In this document: positions 9,061-16,757 of the stretch, in pieces
Numbering within the stretch: position 1 is the first letter of the stretch
Layout: every line of letters begins with the position of its first letter
Origin: Pseudomonadota bacterium
GTDB lineage: Bacteria; Pseudomonadota; Gammaproteobacteria; Xanthomonadales; Rhodanobacteraceae
NCBI GenBank assembly: GCA_018240465.1
Contig: JAFEFS010000074.1
Coordinates: 62,001 to 126,000 of the forward strand
DNA length: 64,000 bases
Direction of reading: 5' to 3'
Program-made: the position numbers and the translations under genes
The notes under the pieces: model-generated
What the model was told of the DNA's origin: nothing
The model's database searches: none
The model's input: the letters and a program-made list of their open reading frames with translations, nothing else

Positions 9061-10395
9061 ATGACCATTTACAGCGAAGAACAGGCCAAGGCGATCCTCG
9101 ACAAGGCGATCAAGATGTCCAAGGCCGACGAGTGCACGGCGCAACTCAGCGGCTCGAACGGCGGCAACGTGCGCTATGCGCTAAACAACGTCTCGACCAG
9201 CGGCTACGTCAGCGACGCCGATCTCGTCGTCGAGGTCGCGTTCGGCAAGCGCACCGGCACGGCGACGATCAACGCATTCGACGACAAATCGATCGAGTCC
9301 GTCGTGCGCCGCGCCGAGGAACTGGCAAAGCTGGCGCCGGAAAATCCGGAATTCATGCCGGCGATCGAGAAGCAGACCTACAAACCAACCTCGACCTTCG
9401 TCGAGAAGACCGCCGCGATCACGCCGGAATACCGTGCCCAGGTCGCCGCCGACTGCATCGAGCCGTGTCGCAAGGACAAACTCGTCGCCGCCGGCTTCTT
9501 CAGCGACGAGCAGGACTTTTCCGCCATAGCCAACAGCAAGGGCAACTTCGGCTACCAGAAAGCCAGCGGCATGAACTTCACCTGCACGGTGCGTACCGAC
9601 GACGGCAAGGGCTCGGGCTGGGTCGCGCGCAATCTCGCCGACGTGGCCAAGTTCGACGCGAAGAGCGAGATCAGGATAGCGATGCAGAAGGCCAGGGGTT
9701 CGGCCGATGCGAAGGCGCTCGAACCGGGCAAGTACACCGTGATCATGGAACCGGCAGCGACCGCGGGCCTGATCAGTTTCATGATGTTCGGCTTCGACGC
9801 GCGCCAGGCCGACGAGGGCCGCAGTTTCCTGTCGAAGAAGGGTGGCGGCAACAAGCTCGGCGAGAAGATGTTCGACGAGCGTGTGACGATCTACGCCGAT
9901 CCGTGGGACGAGCATGCCGCCGTGCTGCCGTGGGACAACGACAGCCTCGCGCGCGAGAAGACGCCGATCATCACCAAGGGCAAGGTCGACTACCTGCAGT
10001 ACTCGCGCTACTGGGCGCAGAAGCAGGGCAAGAAGGCGGTTGGCCAGCCCGGAAATCTCATCATGGTCGGCGGCGACAAGTCGACGATGGATCTGGTCAA
10101 GTCGACCAGGAAGGGCGTCCTCGTCACGCGCACCTGGTATATCCGTCTGGTCGATCCGCAGACCGTGCTGCTGACTGGCCTCACGCGCGACGGCACGTTC
10201 TACGTCGAGAATGGCGAGATCAAGTACCCGATCAAGAATTTCCGTTTCAACGAGTCGCCGGCGATCATGCTCAACAACATCGAGGAGATCGGCAGGCCGG
10301 TGCGCGTCGGCGATGACGAATCGCCGTTCGTGATGATGATCCCGCCGATGAAGATCCGCGATTTCACTTTCACGTCGTTGTCGGACGCTGTCTGA
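9061..10395 (+). CDS. TldE/PmbA-family partner protein
   Basis: 444 residues of the PmbA/TldE family, which pairs with TldD to form a peptidase in which TldE lacks the metal site. No HExxxH is seen. The N-terminus (MTIYSEEQAKAILDKAIKMS) is not a signal peptide, although its neighbour carries a Tat signal. If the two form a heterodimer, TldE may be carried across the membrane with TldD, or act separately in the cytosol. The C-terminus keeps TRTWYIRLVDPQTVLLTGLTRDGTFYVENGEI, typical of the family. The 16-nt spacing implies an operon. Confidence 0.88.
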   Translation: MTIYSEEQAKAILDKAIKMSKADECTAQLSGSNGGNVRYALNNVSTSGYVSDADLVVEVAFGKRTGTATINAFDDKSIESVVRRAEELAKLAPENPEFMPAIEKQTYKPTSTFVEKTAAITPEYRAQVAADCIEPCRKDKLVAAGFFSDEQDFSAIANSKGNFGYQKASGMNFTCTVRTDDGKGSGWVARNLADVAKFDAKSEIRIAMQKARGSADAKALEPGKYTVIMEPAATAGLISFMMFGFDARQADEGRSFLSKKGGGNKLGEKMFDERVTIYADPWDEHAAVLPWDNDSLAREKTPIITKGKVDYLQYSRYWAQKQGKKAVGQPGNLIMVGGDKSTMDLVKSTRKGVLVTRTWYIRLVDPQTVLLTGLTRDGTFYVENGEIKYPIKNFRFNESPAIMLNNIEEIGRPVRVGDDESPFVMMIPPMKIRDFTFTSLSDAV

Positions 10396-10403
10396 TCTGC
10401 CGC

Positions 10404-10432
10404 TGCAGCCCTCCCCCTCGAGGGGAGAGTTG
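10404..10432. repeat. CTCCCC/GGGGAG hairpin repeat
   Basis: A short GC-rich hairpin (CTCCCC, loop CTCGA, GGGGAG) lies just after the TldE homologue. A related hairpin (CCTCCC/GGGAGG) lies at 13457-13474 inside the end of the DUF58 gene. It has no U-tract, so it is more a dispersed repeat than a terminator. Confidence 0.5.
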
Positions 10433-10471
10433 GGTGGGGATGGTGTTTACCGACGCCGAGCCATACGCGCC

Positions 10472-11170
10472 ATGACCCGCTCTGAATTTCTTCGCCTCAT
10501 GCTTGCGAGCAGTGCCACTGCGCTGCTCGCGCGGCGCGCGAACGCAGGCGAGGCAGCCTACGACTTCTGGTTCACCCGCCTCATGTACGAATCGGGCGAC
10601 TGGGACGTCGACGCGCGCATGCCGTCAAACCTGATCGACGCGCTGATCCAGTACACGACCCTGCGCGTCGACACGAAGGAGCGTGTGCTGCCGCTGGCCG
10701 ATGCGCGAATGCTGACGCAACCGTTCTGCTATCTGGCCGGGCACAAGCTGGTCGAGTTCAATCCGGACGAGCGGCGCAACTTCGAACGCTACGTGCGCAA
10801 TGGCGGCTTCGTCCTCGTCGACGATTGCAACCACGACATCGACGGTCTGTTCGCCAAGTCGTTCGAGCGCGAAATGGTCTCGATCTTCGGCGAGGGCGCG
10901 CTGAAGAAGCTGCCGAAGAAACATCCCGTTTTCGACGCATTCTTCAAATTCGACGGACCGCCGAACACGGCGTTCGAACTCAACGGCTGGGGCGACGACA
11001 TAGTCCATGACTATCTCAAGGGCATCGAGGTCGGTGGTCGCCTCGGCGTGCTCTACAGCAACAAGGACTATGGTTGCGAGTGGGACTACGACTGGCGCAA
11101 CAAGCGTTTTCTCGCCGAGGACAACACGAAGTTCGCGGTCAATGTGGTGATCTATGCGTTGACGGCTTAA
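10472..11170 (+). CDS. DUF4159 domain protein, exported
   Basis: 232 residues. The N-terminus MTRSEFLRLMLASSATALLA resembles a Tat signal but has only one Arg at the key pair (T-R-S-E-F-L-R), so Sec or Tat export is uncertain. The mature part fits DUF4159: FWFTRLMYESGDWDVD, then PFCYLAGHKLVEFNPDERRNFERYVRNGGFVLVDDC and a C-terminal FAVNVVIYALT. This family is commonly found in MoxR/DUF58/BatA-type operons, and that is the context here (MoxR follows). The biochemical role is unknown. ATG 10472 is chosen because upstream in-frame codons give a poor signal sequence. Confidence 0.8.
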   Translation: MTRSEFLRLMLASSATALLARRANAGEAAYDFWFTRLMYESGDWDVDARMPSNLIDALIQYTTLRVDTKERVLPLADARMLTQPFCYLAGHKLVEFNPDERRNFERYVRNGGFVLVDDCNHDIDGLFAKSFEREMVSIFGEGALKKLPKKHPVFDAFFKFDGPPNTAFELNGWGDDIVHDYLKGIEVGGRLGVLYSNKDYGCEWDYDWRNKRFLAEDNTKFAVNVVIYALTA

Positions 11171-11171
11171 T

Positions 11172-11318
11172 TTCTTCCCATCTCCCACCGGGAGAAGTCG
11201 TCCGAAGGGCGGATGCGGGAAGGGCGTAACAAGTCTGAACTACATTCCACCTTCGCAGCGTCTTTCCCTCATCCGGCGTTGCGGCTCTCGCGGCTTCTCC
11301 CAGTGGCAGAAGGAAAGC
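11172..11318. repeat. intergenic inverted-repeat element
   Basis: Two ~45-bp arms in opposite orientation fill the gap between the DUF4159 and MoxR genes. The left arm read in reverse (CTTCCCGCATCCGCCCTTCGG, then CTTCTCCCGGTGGGAG) matches the right arm (TTTCCCTCATCCGGCG, then CTTCTCCCAGTGGCAG). It is a folded, probably mobile, dispersed repeat; no coding content is seen. Confidence 0.6.
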
Positions 11319-11330
11319 AAAGACAAACTC

Positions 11331-12326
11331 ATGAACGACGCAATCACCGAACAATCCATACAGCAACAACTCGCCAAGCTTGCCACCTTGCGCGAGGCCA
11401 TCGCGCAGGTCATCGTCGGTCAGCACGACGTGGTCGAGCAACTCCTGATCGGCCTGCTCGCCGGCGGCCATTGCCTGCTCGAAGGCGTGCCCGGCCTCGG
11501 CAAGACCCTGCTCGTGCGCTCGCTCGGTCAGGCGCTCGCGCTCGACTTCCACCGCATCCAGTTCACGCCGGACCTGATGCCGAGCGACATCGTCGGCACG
11601 GAAATCCTCGAAGAAGACCACGGCACGGGCAAACGCTACTTCAAGTTCCAGCGCGGACCGGTGTTCACCAACCTGCTGCTCGCCGACGAGCTCAACCGCA
11701 CTCCGCCGAAGACGCAGTCGGCACTGCTCGAAGCGATGCAGGAGCGCACGATCAGCTATGCCGGCACCACGCACGTGTTGCCGCAGCCGTTCTTCGTGCT
11801 CGCCACGCAGAACCCGCTCGAACAGGCCGGTACCTATCCGTTGCCCGAAGCGCAGCTCGATCGCTTCCTGCTGCACGTCCGCGTCGACTATCCGGACGAG
11901 ACCGAAGAACGCGCGATCCTCGCGCAGACCACCGGCAGCGCCGGCGCCGGGATCGCCCCGGTCATGGGCGGCGGGGAAGTGATTGCGCTGCAGAAGCTGA
12001 CGCGCGAGGTGCACGTCGGCGACGACGTGCTGGGCTGGATCGTGCGTCTCGTGCGCGCCTCGCGTCCGCAGACCAGTGTGGTGCAGGTTGTGCGTGATTG
12101 GGTGCGCTGGGGGGCGGGGCCGCGTGCGGGCCAGTCGCTGGTGCTCGCGGCCAAGGCGCGCGCGCTGATCCGTAGTCGCCTCGCCGTGACGCGCGAAGAC
12201 GTCGCCGCACTTGCCGCGCCGGTGCTGCGCCACCGCCTGCTGCTCTCGTTTGCGGCCGAAGCCGAGCAGCGCAGCAGCGACGATGTCGTCGCGGCGCTGC
12301 TGAAGTCGGTGCCGTTTCCCGCTTGA
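11331..12326 (+). CDS. MoxR-family AAA+ ATPase
   Basis: 331 residues. Walker A is GVPGLGKT (52-59), Walker B is LLADE (116-120) followed by LNRTPPKTQSALLEAMQE, and ATQNPLEQAGTYPLPEAQLDRF contains the sensor and MoxR signature. MoxR ATPases act as chaperones for assembly or maturation of protein complexes, usually with VWA or DUF58 partners. A DUF58 protein and BatA-like membrane proteins follow on the same strand, which supports an envelope-linked MoxR system. Confidence 0.93.
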   Translation: MNDAITEQSIQQQLAKLATLREAIAQVIVGQHDVVEQLLIGLLAGGHCLLEGVPGLGKTLLVRSLGQALALDFHRIQFTPDLMPSDIVGTEILEEDHGTGKRYFKFQRGPVFTNLLLADELNRTPPKTQSALLEAMQERTISYAGTTHVLPQPFFVLATQNPLEQAGTYPLPEAQLDRFLLHVRVDYPDETEERAILAQTTGSAGAGIAPVMGGGEVIALQKLTREVHVGDDVLGWIVRLVRASRPQTSVVQVVRDWVRWGAGPRAGQSLVLAAKARALIRSRLAVTREDVAALAAPVLRHRLLLSFAAEAEQRSSDDVVAALLKSVPFPA

Positions 12327-12350
12327 AGCGAACGCAAAGCAAAAGACTGA

Positions 12351-12450
12351 ACCACGAAGAACACGAAGAAATATCCACGAAGAAGATCAAAGAAGTTCGA
12401 TGCGCTTTTGCCTTTCTTCGTGTTCTCCGCTTTTCTTCGTGATTTTCGTG
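12351..12450. repeat. CACGAAGAA-rich inverted repeat between moxR-like and DUF58 genes
   Basis: The left arm (12351-12391) contains CACGAAGAACACGAAGAAA. The right arm (12411-12450) contains the complementary TTTCTTCGTGTTC, then TTTTCTTCGTG. This AT-richer 177-nt gap could fold into a long imperfect hairpin and may lower or process the operon mRNA. It looks like a dispersed repeat. Confidence 0.6.
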
Positions 12451-12503
12451 TCGATGTCTTCTGATCTTGATCTTTTGGCATTGCCGCTGAACTGGAGACC
12501 GAT

Positions 12504-13481
12504 GTGGCTGAGCTGATCCCGCCTGAGCTGCGCGCGCGCCTGCGCGAGCTTCGCCTGCTCGCGCGCCGTGGTGCGGGTGGCGATGGGCTGGGGCAGCACG
12601 CCAGCCGCAGCCGCGGTGCCGGCCTCGAATTCGCCCAGTACCGCGCCTACGAGCCCGGCGACGAGCTGCGCCGCATCGATTGGAAACTCTACGCACGCTC
12701 GGATCGCTACTTCGTGCGCGAAGCCGAGCGCGACAGTCCGTTGACTGCATGGGCGATCGTCGATGCGAGCGCATCGATGCGCCAGGCCGATGCGGCGTGT
12801 CCGCACCGGCGCAAGATCGATGCGGCGAAGACGCTGGCCGCGTGCCTGTTCGAACTCGCCCTGCGTCAAGGTGATCGCTTTGGCTTGCTCGCGCTCGCCG
12901 GCGCCGCGCCCGCATTCGTCCACGCCGGTGCCGGCCCGCGCCAACGCGATCGCTGCACGCTCGAACTCGCGCGTATCGAGGCTGCGGGACGCTGGCCCGA
13001 CGCGGCGATGCTGGCGCCGTTGTGGGAGCGCATCCAGCCGCCGGCGGTTGTCCTCGTGCTCTCGGATTTCTTCGACGATGCGGCCGTCGAGCTCGCCTTG
13101 CGTCTCGCTGCCGCACGACGCGACGTGCTGGCTGTGCAATTGCTCAGCGCGGAGGAGCGTGACTTTCCATTCGCGGGCGGACATCGTTTTCGTGATCCCG
13201 AAACCGGTGCCGAGCGCCGCGTCGAGGCGGTCGCCGTGCGCCGCGACTATCTCGAACGCTTCGGCGCGGCGCGCGCGGAACTCGCGCGGCGCTTCGCCGC
13301 GGCCGGAATCGACCATGTCGAATACGTGCTCGATCGTCCGCTCGAAGAACCGTTGCGCATGTTGTTTGGCAACGGAGCGGCTCTGAAGTCGCTTGCTTTA
13401 AGGGAGAAGGGTGTTGAAGTTGACGCGCGCGAAGCCGAAACCATCTCCATCCAGGCCCTCCCCTTGAAGGGAGGAGTGTAA
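12504..13481 (+). CDS. DUF58 domain protein
   Basis: 325 residues, GTG start with GGAG 6 nt upstream. The DUF58 core is plain: SRSRGAGLEFAQYRAYEPGDELRRIDWKLYARSDRYFVREAERD, then WAIVDASASMRQ, a VWA-like strand with D-x-S-x-S. DUF58 proteins partner with MoxR ATPases in envelope or complex-assembly operons. The last residues (ALPLKGGV) are encoded by a CCTCCC/GGGAGG hairpin related to dispersed repeats, so the C-terminal tail may be recent and non-functional. A 4-nt gap separates it from the next gene. Confidence 0.88.
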   Translation: MAELIPPELRARLRELRLLARRGAGGDGLGQHASRSRGAGLEFAQYRAYEPGDELRRIDWKLYARSDRYFVREAERDSPLTAWAIVDASASMRQADAACPHRRKIDAAKTLAACLFELALRQGDRFGLLALAGAAPAFVHAGAGPRQRDRCTLELARIEAAGRWPDAAMLAPLWERIQPPAVVLVLSDFFDDAAVELALRLAAARRDVLAVQLLSAEERDFPFAGGHRFRDPETGAERRVEAVAVRRDYLERFGAARAELARRFAAAGIDHVEYVLDRPLEEPLRMLFGNGAALKSLALREKGVEVDAREAETISIQALPLKGGV

Positions 13482-13485
13482 AAGC

Positions 13486-14655
13486 ATGGGCATCGCCTTG
13501 CTCGCCCCGCTGGGCCTGGCCGCGCTGGCCGCGCTCGCGCTGCCGCTGCTGATCCACCTGGTGCGCCGGCTCGAACTGACCACGATCGAGTTCGCCGCGC
13601 TGCGCTGGATCGGCGAACGCACGCGTCCGCAACGGCGCCTGCGCTTCGAGCGTCCGTGGCTGCTGCTGTTGCGCCTCGCGCTGCTCGCCGCGCTGGCGCT
13701 GTTGCTCGCGCGTCCGCTGTGGCAAGTCGATGCGCTTGCGGCGCGGCCGTGGATCGTGGTCGCGCCCGGCGTTGCGCCGGCCGACGCACGTGCCGCGGCC
13801 GGCGATGTCGACGCGGAATGGCATTGGCTCGCACCCGGATTTCCACGTGTCGGCGAATCCATGGCCGGCACCGGCGTACCCGTTGCCAGCCTGCTGCGTC
13901 AGCTCGATGCCGAACTGCCGTCGCATGCGACGCTCACGCTGATCGTGCCCGAGCAACTTGGCGGGCTCGACGGCGAGCGTCCGCGGCTTTCGCACGAAGT
14001 CGATTGGCGCGTCGTACCCGGAAGCATGCCCGATGGTGCGGGGGCGGCGACGAATGCCTCGATCCGCATCGCGGTTCGCTACACGCCCGAAGCGGAGGGC
14101 TCGCTGCGCTATCTGCGCGCCGCAGTCGTGGCGTGGAACCAGAACGAACCGGGACGGTATGAGCTCGACGCGCAGCCTGCCGACGTTCCGATCGCCGCGG
14201 CGACGCATTGGTTGGTGTGGCTGGCCCCGACGACATCGACGCTGACGCGCTGGCTCGACGACGGCGGTGTGGCGCTCGTGGCCAATGTCGCCGCCGCAAA
14301 CGGCGAAGCGCTTTGGCGTGATGCCACCGGACAAGTGCTGGCAAAGGTGGCGGCCCGCGGCGGAGGGCGCATGATCGCCTTGCCCGGCGCACTGATGCCG
14401 GCAGATTTGCCGTGGCTGCTCGACGCACAATTTCCTGATCGCCTGCGCGCCGCGTTCGACGGTGGTCCGCCCGCGCCTGCGCGTGCCGCGGCTGCGGCGA
14501 TGCGTCCGCGCGTCGAGACGGGAACGGTCGCGTCGTCCGCGCGCTCGCCGGCATCGGGACGGCCGCTCGACGCGTGGCTTGTGCTGTTGATCGCCGCGTT
14601 GTTCCTGTGCGAACGCTTCGTCGCGACGCGACCAAACGCGGAAGTGCCGGCATGA
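13486..14655 (+). CDS. BatA-like N-terminal membrane-domain protein without VWA
   Basis: 389 residues. Residues 1-80 match the two-helix BatA/TIGR02226 N-terminal domain: a first helix LLAPLGLAALAALALPLLIHL, a short link with ERPWLLLLR, and a second helix. A single helix (AWLVLLIAALFLCERF) lies at the C-terminus. The middle ~270 residues are extracytoplasmic and show no VWA MIDAS motif, which canonical BatA/BatB carry. It is presumably a membrane scaffold in the MoxR system. The next gene starts on its TGA (ATGA). Confidence 0.8.
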   Translation: MGIALLAPLGLAALAALALPLLIHLVRRLELTTIEFAALRWIGERTRPQRRLRFERPWLLLLRLALLAALALLLARPLWQVDALAARPWIVVAPGVAPADARAAAGDVDAEWHWLAPGFPRVGESMAGTGVPVASLLRQLDAELPSHATLTLIVPEQLGGLDGERPRLSHEVDWRVVPGSMPDGAGAATNASIRIAVRYTPEAEGSLRYLRAAVVAWNQNEPGRYELDAQPADVPIAAATHWLVWLAPTTSTLTRWLDDGGVALVANVAAANGEALWRDATGQVLAKVAARGGGRMIALPGALMPADLPWLLDAQFPDRLRAAFDGGPPAPARAAAAAMRPRVETGTVASSARSPASGRPLDAWLVLLIAALFLCERFVATRPNAEVPA

Positions 14656-16757
14656 GCGCCGCGCCGCAGTTGCGCGGGCTGCGCATTGCCTCGGTGCGGC
14701 GCCAGCTCGCCGTCGTCGCGGTAGCCGCGGCACCCGTTGTCGTTGCGACGGGCGTGCTGGCCGCGCGTACCGCCGGTCCGGTCGCGGCGGTCGCCGCCGG
14801 ATCGCTGGCACTGATTGGTACGGGCATCGTCATGTGGCATGCGTGGCGCGGCATCGATGTGACCTGGCTCGCCCGCCGCCTCGATGCGATGTCGCCGCAG
14901 ATGGACGACAGCGCCGCGCTGCTGTTCCGCGATACGGCCGCCTTGTCGCCGGTGCAGCAGCTGCAGCGGTTGCGCGTGCAGACGCGGCTCGCCGGTATCG
15001 ACGTGGACTTGCGTCCGGCGTGGCCCTGGCCACGCTTGTTCATCGCGTTCGGCGTCGCGGCGGCGATGCTGATCGTCGCGGCATTCTGGCGGCAGGGCGC
15101 GCGCACTCACGCCGAGGCCGGGCAGGCCAACGCGAAGCTTGCCGCATCGTCGACCGCGCTGACCCGGGTACAGATGGCCATCGTGGCACCGGCCTACACG
15201 CAGCTCGCGTCGCGCACGGAAGCATCGCTCGATGCCAAGGTGGCGGAAGGCTCGCGCCTGCGTTGGAGCCTGCGCTTCGATCCGCAGCCCGCGGCCGTGG
15301 CGCTCGTGTTCCACGACGGCAGCCGCCTCGCACTGAGCCGTGACGGCGGGGATTGGGCCGGCGAACGCACGTTCGCGGCATCGGCGCTGTATCGCATCGC
15401 CGTCGAGGGCGCGCCGCCGCCGGCCGATGATCGCCTGCATCGGCTCGACGCGATCGCCGACCGCGCGCCCGAAATACGCGTACTCGAACCGGGCAAGACG
15501 CTGACCTTGCTCGACGCGCAGCAGAAGCGCTGGAACCTCGACTTCGAGGCCAGCGACGACTACGGCATCGCGAGTGCCGAACTGCAGATCACGCACGCGC
15601 AAGGCAATGGCGAGAACATCAAGTTCAAGGAGCAGACACTGGCGCTGCACGGCGAGCCCGCGGGCGCGAAGCAGCAGCGTTTCCGCCATACGCTCGACCT
15701 CGCCGCGCTCGGCATCGCGCAGGGCGACGACATCATCGTCAAGCTGGCCGTCAGCGACAACCGCGAGCCGCAGGCGAACACTACGCGCAGCGCGAGCTTC
15801 ATCCTGCGCTGGCCGGCCGAGGCCGCGAACGATGGCGGCGGACTCGAAGGCCTGGTGCAGAAGACCCTGCCGGCGTATTTCCGCAGTCAGCGCCAGATCA
15901 TCATAGACAGCGAGGCGCTGCTGGCCGAAAAGGCGCAGCTCGACGGCGGAAAATTCCTCGCGCGCTCGGATGCGATCGGCGCCGACCAGAAGATCCTGCG
16001 CCTGCGCTACGGCCAGTTCCTCGGCGAGGAATCGGAGACGCATGCGCAGAAAGCGGATGCGACGCGGGCAGGGCACGACGATCACGATGCACATGCATCG
16101 ACGCAGGCGCCGACCGCGTTCGGCCGCGAGGGCGATATCGTTGCCGAGTACGGTCACGTGCACGACATCGCCGAGGCCGCGACCCTGCTCGATCCGGAGA
16201 CCAAGGCGACGCTGAAATCCGCGCTCGCCGAAATGTGGCAGGCGGAATTGCATCTGCGCCAGGGCGATCCGGCGCAGGCGCTGCCCTACGAGCGGCGTGC
16301 GCTCGATTTCGTCAAGCGTGTGCAGCAGTCGACGCGCATCTACCTCGCGCGCGTCGGTCTCGAGTTGCCGGTGCCGGACGAGGGGCGACGCCTCAGCGGC
16401 GACCGCAAGGGTGTGGGCGACCGCCCTGCCGGCCTGACCGCGGCCGACGACGGCGAGGTGCCGATGGCGCGATTGTGGAAAGCGTTGGCGGCGAACGATG
16501 CGCCGGACTGGGACGCGGCCGAAGCCTGGCTGCGCGCGCACACTGCGGATACGCCCGATGCGCTCGGCGTGCTCGCCGCGATCGATCGCGCGCGCCGTGA
16601 TCCGGCCTGCGCATCGTGCCGTGCATCGCTGCGCGATCTGCTTTGGCCGCTGCTGCCGGTACCGGCAGCAGCGGCGGCGGTACGGACTGCGCCGGGTGCG
16701 GCAGGCCGTGCCTACCTCGACGCATTGCAGGCCGCAGGTCGCGGAGCGACGCGATGA
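14652..16757 (+). CDS. large membrane-anchored DUF4175-like protein
   Basis: 701 residues. Two hydrophobic helices lie near the N-terminus (about 19-60), another near 140 (LFIAFGVAAAMLIVAAFW), then a long soluble region probably in the periplasm. A His/Asp-rich stretch (GHDDHDAHA) sits near residues 475-485. The architecture and position in a MoxR/DUF58/BatA operon resemble the DUF4175 proteins of other proteobacteria; this family call is from layout more than from a motif. No catalytic signature is seen. Overlapping start and stop codons on both sides indicate tight translational coupling. Confidence 0.65.
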   Translation: MSAAPQLRGLRIASVRRQLAVVAVAAAPVVVATGVLAARTAGPVAAVAAGSLALIGTGIVMWHAWRGIDVTWLARRLDAMSPQMDDSAALLFRDTAALSPVQQLQRLRVQTRLAGIDVDLRPAWPWPRLFIAFGVAAAMLIVAAFWRQGARTHAEAGQANAKLAASSTALTRVQMAIVAPAYTQLASRTEASLDAKVAEGSRLRWSLRFDPQPAAVALVFHDGSRLALSRDGGDWAGERTFAASALYRIAVEGAPPPADDRLHRLDAIADRAPEIRVLEPGKTLTLLDAQQKRWNLDFEASDDYGIASAELQITHAQGNGENIKFKEQTLALHGEPAGAKQQRFRHTLDLAALGIAQGDDIIVKLAVSDNREPQANTTRSASFILRWPAEAANDGGGLEGLVQKTLPAYFRSQRQIIIDSEALLAEKAQLDGGKFLARSDAIGADQKILRLRYGQFLGEESETHAQKADATRAGHDDHDAHASTQAPTAFGREGDIVAEYGHVHDIAEAATLLDPETKATLKSALAEMWQAELHLRQGDPAQALPYERRALDFVKRVQQSTRIYLARVGLELPVPDEGRRLSGDRKGVGDRPAGLTAADDGEVPMARLWKALAANDAPDWDAAEAWLRAHTADTPDALGVLAAIDRARRDPACASCRASLRDLLWPLLPVPAAAAAVRTAPGAAGRAYLDALQAAGRGATR

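Noticed and set aside
6408..9068. An 886-residue minus-strand frame across the TldD homologue
   Set aside because: It has no motifs and overlaps both the true aminotransferase start and the Tat-TldD gene.
14109..16541. An 810-residue antisense frame within the MoxR operon
   Set aside because: It has no domain signature and lies opposite coupled plus-strand genes with ATGA junctions.
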